A program made the position numbers and the translations under genes. Positions 1-8,800 of a stretch of 19,964 bases of DNA are shown here, piece by piece (the stretch's first letter is position 1; each line of letters begins with the position of its first letter). The notes beneath the pieces were generated by a model. The model was not told the origin of the DNA, did not search any database, and was given only the letters and a program-made list of their open reading frames with translations. Source of the stretch: Temnopleurus reevesii (Eukaryota > Echinodermata > Echinoidea > Temnopleuroida > Temnopleuridae); contig BQKZ01002417.1 in the NCBI GenBank assembly GCA_036244855.1, positions 23,472 to 43,435 on the forward strand, read 5' to 3'.

Positions 1-174
1 TTTATTTTACATTATCTCTTCAGTTTCTATGGGCGTTAGGAATGTTTGTCTTCCATCTGTGGGCTTGATTTGAAATATGTGACCTCAAATTTAGAAATGT
101 ATACATGCGTTTAATAAAACCTGAAGGGAGAAACAAAAAGAAATAAGAAGAATTAGCAACAAGAAAAGGAAACA

Positions 175-1143
175 TTGTGGAACTCTGTAGCTTCTGATAC
201 ATTTCGCAAGGCACAATCAAAACAGCTTGAACAAGCGAGGAGAGCAATGTACAGTTTTTTATCCAAAACTTACCATCTTGACCTTCCTATTGATATTATT
301 TTGCAGTTGTTCGATCAACTTGTTTTACCAATTTTGCTTTATGGAAGTGAAATCTGGGGATTTGACGTCATAAATGACTTCGAAATATTTCACATGAAAT
401 TTTGTAAACAAATATTGAAAGTGAATAAAAAGACTGCGAATTGTATGATTCTCGGTGAGCTTGGAAGGCATAAAATACAAAGATTTGTAGAAAGTCGTAT
501 GATCAATTTCTGGTCGAACATCGTACACAGTGGTCATGAGAAACTTTCTGGAAAAGTATTTACAATAATAAAAATGTTATCAGATCAAAATTTGTACCAT
601 TCGCAATGGTTGAAGAAAATCAAAATGATACTGAACAATCTTGGACTGAGTAATTTATGGAATACTTGTGAGAACACGAGTTGCAAATGGATCAAAGGCG
701 CGGTTGATCGACGTCTAAATGATATTTACTCCCAAAATTTATTATCTGAGATTTTTGAAAACTCACATTGTACGAACTACCGAATATTCAAACAAGATTT
801 TCATCTTGAGAAATACTTGCTTGAACTTTCTAAACGGGAACGAATTATCTTTTGTAGATTCAGATGCGGCAATCATAAACTTCCCATTATATCGGGTAGA
901 TATTCAAATGTTCCACGGAATCAACGGGTATGCTCCCTTTGTAATGTCGAAAGAATTGGAGACGAATTCCATTATTTGTTTGAATGCCCGTTTTTCGAAA
1001 GACACAGGAAATTACTCCTAAAAAAGAATTTCATCAAGAGACCAAGCTCTTTCAAAATGAATCAACTCTTCAATTCTACCAGTAACAAGGGTAGATCGAA
1101 TTTAGTAAAATTGTGTCATATAATAATGAAACATTTTCATTAG
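175..1143 (+). pseudogene. LINE reverse transcriptase, C-terminal remnant
   Basis: This open stretch of about 320 codons resembles the region downstream of the RT catalytic core in CR1/L2-like proteins. Near residues 22-65 is the typical thumb-like segment (RAMYSFLSK, then LVLPILLYGSEIWG). Near residues 250-275 is a Cys-His cluster, CSLCNVERIGDEFHYLFEC, matching the C-x2-C-x8-H-x4-C knuckle usual at the C-terminus of these proteins. There is no ATG at the left end, and the first listed codon is TTG. The catalytic FADD-type motif and the endonuclease are missing. It ends at a TAG (1141-1143). It is a transposon remnant and should not be taken for a host gene, although the remaining frame is uninterrupted, which suggests a fairly recent insertion. 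Confidence 0.8.
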
Positions 1144-1315
1144 CTCTAAGGCATAGATTGTGTTCGTATCTTGTATTATTTCGAGTTTTTGATTTATAAT
1201 TATGCTTTTTTTTCTTGTTATATACATGCTACTTATTTGAAAGTACTAATAACTTTTTTAGATTTTGTAATGTATTGAAATGATTACAAATTAATTGCTG
1301 GTGCCATTACAATTC

Positions 1316-1380
1316 ATTTATTATTATTATCACTATTATTATTATTACTATTATTATTATTATCATTATCATAATTATTA

Positions 1381-1448
<68 letters not shown>

Positions 1449-1525
1449 ATTACTGGTATCATTATCTTTATCATTATCATCAGTATTATTATCAGTATTC
1501 ATTTTATAATTATTATCATAAATGA
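1316..1525. repeat. TTA/ATT trinucleotide microsatellite
   Basis: About 200 bp of nearly pure TTA units has occasional TCA interruptions at both ends. It lies inside the 3' UTR of the LINE fragment. The open frames across it (poly-Tyr one way, poly-Asn the other) are artefacts of the repeat. Confidence 0.95.
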
Positions 1526-1890
1526 AATGAATATTTTTCAAAACAAATTCATACTGAGAAATGAAGTAAGATTTTACGTTCGACGTATCTTATTCTCTCT
1601 ATCTCTCTCTATCAATTTATTACAGCATTTTCACATTATTCACATACTAATTTATCTGTAATTCACCTCTTATTTATTCCCTTTATTTTTATTCATTCTA
1701 TTCTGTTTATCTATTTATTCATATTATTTATTTACTTATTCATTCATTATAAATATTTATTCATATTATACTAGTATTAATAATATTCTCATACTTTGTA
1801 AATATTGTATATATTCACTTGAAATGTTTACAAACTTTTGTACTTCATGCTTGATTATCCCCAATACCTTTGAGGTGACATGGGAAATAA

Positions 1891-1924
1891 ATTGTCATTG
1901 TCATTGTCATTGTCATTGTCATTG
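1891..1924 (+). repeat. ATTGTC hexamer tail of the LINE
   Basis: Five ATTGTC units followed by ATTG. They mark the 3' end of the retrotransposon and therefore the insertion boundary. Confidence 0.85.
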
Positions 1925-2254
1925 ATAATAATGTTTTACCATCTTCATTAGATAAGATTTCCCCAACATTGAGACAACGAACCGTTAATTTAGATATGAC
2001 ATTTCTGGAATCGCTGATATGATGTCCCCAAAGTAATTATCAAAACTTTAGCAAAATTTCGTGATATTTTACTTCGGATTGTTCATGGTTTTTTTTGAGG
2101 ACTTTCATATTTAGCTTAAATTTTCTCGTCGATTTCTCGTTCTTTATTATCGTTGAAAATGAGCACGCTGATGTAGTTTGTATCCAATTTAAGACTTTGT
2201 GATCTGATAATGATATGGCGTGCAATTATATGTGCCACTGAACCCAGAGCACTA
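1925..2254. other. intergenic stretch, no gene seen
   Basis: AT-rich sequence between the LINE tail and the first MITE. Short open frames on the minus strand have no recognisable motif. No catalytic-Ser exon (GTSMA-type) of the subtilase was found here on the minus strand. Confidence 0.6.
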
Positions 2255-2523
2255 CGGAACTTAAGCAAGAGGACGGAAGGGCTGATCAGGTCTTTATCTC
2301 TCAAGCGCGGGAAAATCTAGCGGGCCGCTAAGGTTGAGAACGTTATTTCAGGACGGTCCTCGCGCGCCAGGAATAAGGTTCTCATCAAGACGCTAGTGTG
2401 ATGACGTATTTTACGTCATCACCTCAAGTCTTTTGTGCCCTGGTTAGTTGACAACGCTACTTCTGGAACGGACCTTAGAGCTAACGTTCTGATCAGCCCT
2501 TCCGTCCTCTTGCTTAAGTTCCG
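2255..2523. mobile_element. MITE, TIR CGGAACTTAAGC, TA target duplication
   Basis: The termini are inverted repeats of roughly 38 bp: CGGAACTTAAGCAAGAGGAC at the left, and the same sequence inverted, ending GCTTAAGTTCCG, at the right. TA dinucleotides at 2253-2254 and 2524-2525 flank it, as expected of a Tc1/mariner-type insertion. It is 269 bp long with no coding capacity. A shorter relative lies at 10305-10465. The inner part (AAAATCTAGCGGGCCGCTAA) is shared with that relative, while a further central portion is unique to this copy. Confidence 0.85.
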
Positions 2524-2623
2524 TACTTAAGTCAAAGAGTACTGTAAGATTCAGATAATGAACCAGGTACTCGTATAACAGAGTCCTAAACTGGACTAAA
2601 TGTACTCCCACACAATGTCATAC

Positions 2624-2808
2624 CTCAGGAGCTCTTGCTGGGGAAGCGGCACAAGCATCGTAGTCGCTGTTACCAGCCGCAACCACCACTGTCACACCAC
2701 TCCTATGAAGGTTTCCCAATGACTCATCAACGGAACGTAGACCACCGCCACCGAGGGACATACTCGCAACGGCTGGACGGATGCCATTTGCAGCTACCCA
2801 ATCCATAC
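2624..2808 (-). CDS. subtilase exon 6: oxyanion Asn (copy 1)
   Basis: It begins [20 protein letters not shown] and ends [15 protein letters not shown], before donor GAG|GTATGA. This copy adjoins the sequence downstream of the gene, so the Ser-bearing exon would be expected at lower coordinates. None was recognised down to position 1. The intron after this exon therefore probably exceeds 2.6 kb and contains the 2255-2523 MITE and the LINE. Confidence 0.88.
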
Positions 2809-5800
2809 CTGAAATATATGGATTATAAAGAAATAGTGAGTTCGAGGGAATTAAGAATTATATGAATGAATAGGTCTATATTTATAATATTTAAAATCAT
2901 AATAGGCCTATAAGCTGGGGAAAATGCCAATCTGTATTATTCGAACGATTCTTAATGTTGAGAATAAGAAAAGAATGATCACAAGTCATTCGTAATATAT
3001 TTGCCTTTACTGATGAAACACCACCCCTCCAAGCCTCTGAATAAAGTCGATGCCATGTTTAACAACATTAACGGTCAGCATTAACCACCATTCCATGGTT
3101 AAGCATCAAAAGGATCAAGATTAAACTTTTTGATGTGTACAATCATGTTCATGTACACTAACATTGAAAAGAATATCCGTCACAAATGTCCCGCCGCTTA
3201 CCGTCAATGACTGCAGCCCAAGACCCTGATCCGTAACATCCAAGGACTCGGACGGCATACACCTTGGCGGCCTTGGCCACACCGTACCGCTTTCCTGCAA
3301 TCGTACCAGCGCAGTGAGTTCCGTGGCCCTGACAGTCACCATCATTACCCTGTCAAAATGGAAATCATGGATTACTTTTATTCTCTCTGTGACAAAAAAA
3401 ACTCACCATCTATAACGGATGATGACGAACCTGACCCGTAACAACCAAGTACCCTGACGGCATACACCTTCGCTGCCTTGGCCACGCCATATCGCTTTCC
3501 TGCAATCGTACCAGCGCAGTGAGTCCCATGGCCTTGGCAATCACCATCATTTCCCTGTTATGATTGAAAAGGTCGGTCATTTCTTGTCGACTTATACGCA
3601 TTTCACTATCTTAAATGTCCAGATGACAATAATTATGAAGATACAGCTGATCATGTTCTGTACCAATGATCCGTATACGCAGGTCATTAAGCAAGAATGT
3701 GTTTTCAAATTTGGTGGACGAAGGCCTGTGGACGGTAGAAAACAATTGCGCAACTAATATGTTGAGCAAAAGCGCCATATATGACGTTATGTTTTGGGCA
3801 TATTGGATGTGCATTCGTATTCTGCCGTCCAAAGGCCTCGTCCACCAAAATCGAAAATACGCATAAAACACAAACAGTTCCTTGACTTCAAATTTCCACC
3901 ATCGTCAACCATTCATACCTACATTCCAGTCTGGAACATATTGACTATCAGATAGATCCAGATGGTCGCTGTTAATTCCCATGGAAATTGCATAATTCAG
4001 TCGTCATTCACTTAATGTTGACTACCACCAAGTATCTAGAACAGCCAGCGCCACGGCCCTGATGGCGTCTACCCTCACTTGACTCACATCGATGGTGAAT
4101 CCAGAAAGCGTATCGGTTAGCCAAACTTTTCAAAGGCCATATTGTTTTGGATATTATAAGAATGACCACGGCCACCGATCCTTTATAGAATCTGTCTTTG
4201 GTTGTTTAAACTTGACGTAAAATCTGATGATTTAACAATGGTACTTGTTGCCAGTCATCAGGAGATAGTTGCCAAGAATGTCGTGCAACGACTCATCTTT
4301 TATTTTTAAGCCTGGTAACATTATTCTTCGATAATTGGTTAACAATTCTTTGGATGAGGACCACTGGCCTGAACCAAATACTCAAAACTCAGATGCAACT
4401 ATTTTGGCAATACTTACAATGGCGTAGTTCATGGCATCATAACTAAACTCGGCTCTGTCTTCAAAGTCTTCANTCCCACACAATGTCATACCTCAGGAGC
4501 TCTTGCTGGGGAAGCGGCACAAGCATCGTAGTCGCTGTTACCAGCCGCAACCACCACTGTCACACCACTCCTATGAAGGTTTCCCAATGACTCATCAACG
4601 GAACGTAGACCACCGCCACCGAGGGACATACTCGCAACGGCTGGACGGATACCATTTTCAGCTACCCAATCCATACCTGAAATATATGGATTATAAAGAA
4701 ATAGTGAGTTCGAGGGAATTAAGAATTATATGAATGAATAGGTCTATATTTATAATATTTAAAATCATAATAGGCCTATAAGCTGGGGAAAATGCCAATC
4801 TGTATTATTCGAACGATTCTTAATGTTGAGAATAAGAAAAGAATGATCACAAGTCATTCGTAATATATTTGCCTTTACTGATGAAACACCACCCCTCCAA
4901 GCCTCTGAATAAAGTCGATGCCATGTTTAACAACATTAACGGTCAGCATTAACCACCATTCCATGGTTAAGCATCAAAAGGATCAAGATTAAACTTTTTG
5001 ATGTGTACAATCATGTTCATGTACACTAACATTGAAAAGAATATCCGTCACAAATATCCCGCCACTTACCGTCAATGACTGCAGCCCAGGACCCTGATCC
5101 GTAACAGCCAAGGACTCGGACGGCATACACCTTGGCGGCCTTGGCCACACCGTACCGCTTTCCTGCAATCGTACCAGCGCAGTGAGTTCCGTGGCCCTGA
5201 CAGTCACCATCATTACCCTGTCAAAATGGAAATCATGGATTACTTTTATTCTCTCTGTGACAAAAAAAACTCACCATCTATAACGGATGATGACGAACCT
5301 GACCCGTAACAACCAAGTACCCTGACGGCATACACCTTCGCTGCCTTGGCCACGCCATATCGCTTTCCTGCAATCGTACCAGCGCAGTGAGTCCCATGGC
5401 CTTGGCAATCACCATCATTTCCCTGTTATGATTGAAAAGGTCGGTCATTTCTTGTCGACTTATACGCATTTCACTATCTTAAATGTCCAGATGACAATAA
5501 TTATGAAGATACAGCTGATCATGTTCTGTACCAATGATCCGTATACGCAGGTCATTAAGCAAGAATGTGTTTTCAAATTTGGTGGACGAAGGCCTGTGGA
5601 CGGTAGAAAACAATTGCGCAACTAATATGTTGAGCAAAAGCGCCATATATGACGTTATGTTTTGGGCATATTGGATGTGCATTCGTATTCTGCCGTCCAA
5701 AGGCCTCGTCCACCAAAATCGAAAATACGCATAAAACACAAACAGTTCCTTGACTTCAAATTTCCACCATCGTCAACCATTCATACCTACATTCCAGTCT

Positions 5801-8800
5801 GGAACATATTGACTATCAGATAGATCCAGATGGTCGCTGTTAATTCCCATGGAAATTGCATAATTCAGTCGTCATTCACTTAATGTTGACTACCACCAAG
5901 TATCTAGAACAGCCAGCGCCACGGCCCTGATGGCGTCTACCCTCACTTGACTCACATCGATGGTGAATCCAGAAAGCGTATCGGTTAGCCAAACTTTTCA
6001 AAGGCCATATTGTTTTGGATATTATAAGAATGACCACGGCCACCGATCCTTTATAGAATCTGTCTTTGGTTGTTTAAACTTGACGTAAAATCTGATGATT
6101 TAACAATGGTACTTGTTGCCAGTCATCAGGAGATAGTTGCCAAGAATGTCGTGCAACGACTCATCTTTTATTTTTAAGCCTGGTAACATTATTCTTCGAT
6201 AATTGGTTAACAATTCTTTGGATGAGGACCACTGGCCTGAACCAAATACTCAAAACTCAGATGCAACTATTTTGGCAATACTTACAATGGCGTAGTTCAT
6301 GGCATCATAACTAAACTCGGCTCTGTCTTCAAAGTCTTCATGGGTCGTTCGGATTCCGGTATCAAGTACGTAGACATTCACACCACTCCCGTTACCTAAG
6401 AAATATAATTCCGTCGAAAAAACATGATGTCAGCCTGATGACTTGAATCGTCGAGATATGAGACAATGAATAATTTGGCACTTAATGTTTTAGATTTGTT
6501 AATAGAGGCATACATTTACACAAAAACGAACCATTTAGTCATGGTCATGATACAGTATTTTGATTAGCATTTGATTATTTTCATTCTGGGAAATAGTTAT
6601 AGGAATATGTCTAAGAAATATTTATGTGATAGAGCAGAGCTACCAGGCGTTAGAAAACACAAATGATAAATTATTCCTCAATGCCTATTTTTCTCAATGC
6701 ATTCATCATACTTAGTAGAAACCTACAACCTTTTATTATGACTACACTTTTTCTAATCTCTATCTTCCTCTCTTTTGTGATACTTGCGTCTTATGACAAT
6801 GCCTTACCTCGGTGGATAACACACTGACCATGTTTTGAGGCAAATTCGTTAAAAAATGCCTTGTTATTAAAAAAGGTACAACAAAATTGAAACATTGATT
6901 TTGAGATGAGGCATGGTCTGACTGTCATGTATACCCACACTCCCAACTGCAGAGCTATCAGTCAATGTGCCCCCATTTCAGCATGTTTGGCTTGCACCTT
7001 CCCGTCTGTGTCACTAATATGTTCAAACTTCTGGTGATCCATGGCAGATTTGAAACCTGCAGAGAGTGACTTCTTTATTAAGAGGAGTGTAGTCCCTGCC
7101 TAAAAGATACTATGACTGGTCATTTATCTTAGCATAATTAGTTCATCTTGCTGCAAATAAGAAACAATGTGTTTTAAACAAATTACATTATGTGTAATTA
7201 CCAATAGGAGTGTAGGAGTCATCTAGAGGCAAGTCCCTTTGGTTGATCCTGTCCAATCCCCAGATCTCATTCGTATATGCCATACCGTCCTGCTCGACAT
7301 AACGCACTGATGGATGGGCTCGAACCTGAGAGTTTGTAGGAATCATAAAATAATGATACAATCAATAGTATAGCCCTTTACCAATAGGGGTATAGGAGTC
7401 ATCCATAGGCAAGTCACTTTGGTTGATCCTGTCCAATCCCCAGATCTCATTCGTATAAGCCATACCGTCCTGCTCGACATAACGCACTGATGGATGGGCT
7501 CGAACCTTAGGGTTTGAAGGGATTATAAAGAATTATACAATCAATAGTATATCTGTTTACTAATATGGGTGTAGCAAGTCTCTTTGGTTGATCCTGTCCA
7601 ATCCCAAGATCTCTGTGGTATACGCCATACCGTCCTGCTCATCGTAGCTCACTGATGGGTGGGCTCTAACCTGAGAGTTTGTAAGAATCACAAGGAATGA
7701 TACAATCAATAGTATAGACTTTTACTAATCATCCAGAGGCAAGTCTCTTTGGTTGATCCTGCCCACCCTCCAACTCGTTGTGGTATACGCCATACCGTCC
7801 TGCTCAACGTAACTCACTGATGGATGGGCTCGAACCTAAGAGTTTGGGTGGATCAAAAAGATTACTACAATCAATAGCGAAAAAGGAATTTAAGGGAATG
7901 AGAACAAGTTTCTTACAAGAGAGAGCCAGTGGAGCAATGAAGATAAAGATGAAGATAGAGAGGAACAGAACGAGATATATATTAATGAGGTTTTAGTATG
8001 TACATTAAAAAAATCAGAAAATAATCTACAATCGCAAACGGACAAATACACACACACACACACACACACTCACACACACACACACTCACACACACCTATA
8101 CACACATAAACACACATACATGTTCAATTTGAAATGAGATTTCTCACCAGTGCCAGAGCCTCTCGAGACAGAGAGATAGCAAAGCCATTGAGGACTTTGG
8201 AGTATTGCTTCAATGGGTTGTTCAAAGAGACTCCTTTCGATTGGAATTCCTCACGGAGAGACTGAAGAATGGTGGGAACCACTGCATTTTCCTGCAAAAA
8301 AAGTAAACATACAATGAAGTGAAAACCTACTCCTGTACAGCGGGTTCTCCAGCTTAATGTACATTTATTGCCACATATGTAAGGGAGTGGAAAAGAAAGT
8401 TAAACTCGCACACGCGTAACTCTCCTGCATGGCTAAATACTTCTATAAAATGGTTATACTTCAGGCCGAAGAGTGCAGAAGAGGGCCCAAAAGTGCCGGC
8501 GATTGAACTTTTCGGCATTTTCGGTATTTTTCGGCACTGTTCTGCCTTTAACAGGTCCGTACAAATGGAAGTCATCATATCTGAATTATAATTTTAACAC
8601 GTTAACATATTTGATTACGCATGCTTTGATAACTTAAACTTAAAATTCAAATATGAATACAATGCCTTGATCATTGTTTTTATATCTAACATAAGTGAAA
8701 GATAATTACGGTACACAAAAAGTATCATACAGTATGTGGTGAGCGTTTCTCATACATTCTTATCAGGTAAACATTACTTTACTCTCAAAACATTAATGTG

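Larger units (their letters stand above)
175..1924 (+). mobile_element. 5'-truncated CR1/L2-like non-LTR retrotransposon
   Basis: The stretch runs from the C-terminal part of a reverse-transcriptase protein, through a 3' UTR of about 750 bp, to a short-repeat tail of five ATTGTC units (1891-1920) after the sequence GGGAAATAAATTGTC. Simple tandem tails of this kind are typical of CR1/L2-type LINEs, which lack a poly-A tail. The endonuclease and most of the RT domain are absent, and an in-frame TAG at 154-156 precedes the open stretch. It is therefore a 5'-truncated insertion whose left junction lies somewhere in 120-200. The UTR carries a large TTA microsatellite. The clade (CR1, L2, Daphne or Crack) cannot be settled by eye. 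Confidence 0.8.
2606..4472. repeat. 1867-bp tandem duplication, copy 1
   Basis: It is nearly identical to 4474-6340 at a constant offset of 1868. By eye only six substitutions separate the copies (2783, 2790, 3188, 3196, 3221, 3239), all in the first third. It covers subtilase exon 6, both versions of exon 5, a MITE, and the 3' 55 bp of exon 4. It ends inside exon 4 at a single N (4473). A boundary within an exon plus a one-base gap suggests unmerged haplotypes or overlapping contigs more than a biological duplication. Confidence 0.95.
4474..6340. repeat. 1867-bp tandem duplication, copy 2
   Basis: Counterpart of 2606-4472. Its right edge at 6340 runs on without interruption into the rest of exon 4 and the upstream exons, so this copy carries the intact left-to-right connection to the 5' part of the subtilase. 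Copy 1 is the one connected to what lies downstream of the gene. Confidence 0.95.

Noticed and set aside
1295..1541. Open frames of poly-Tyr (plus) and poly-Asn (minus)
   Set aside because: Both are readings of the TTA microsatellite, with no independent coding evidence.
3121..3345. Minus-strand frame starting [14 protein letters not shown] (also at 4989-5213 and a relative at 3410-3601)
   Set aside because: It is the wrong frame of the catalytic-His exons. The shifted frame gives [12 protein letters not shown] and fits the splice phases of the neighbouring exons.
3560..3871. Several small overlapping frames on both strands (repeated at 5428-5739)
   Set aside because: They arise from the foldback MITE arms, which are open in both directions because they are inverted repeats.
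2606..6340. Two separate tandem subtilase genes
   Set aside because: The duplicated block has no start, propeptide or complete exon 4, is almost identical, and is joined at a single N. An assembly duplication explains it better.
7202..7835. CRISPR-like or satellite repeat of about 165-180 bp period
   Set aside because: The repeated unit is a coding exon plus a short spacer with splice sites, in an animal genome. It is a tandem exon array.
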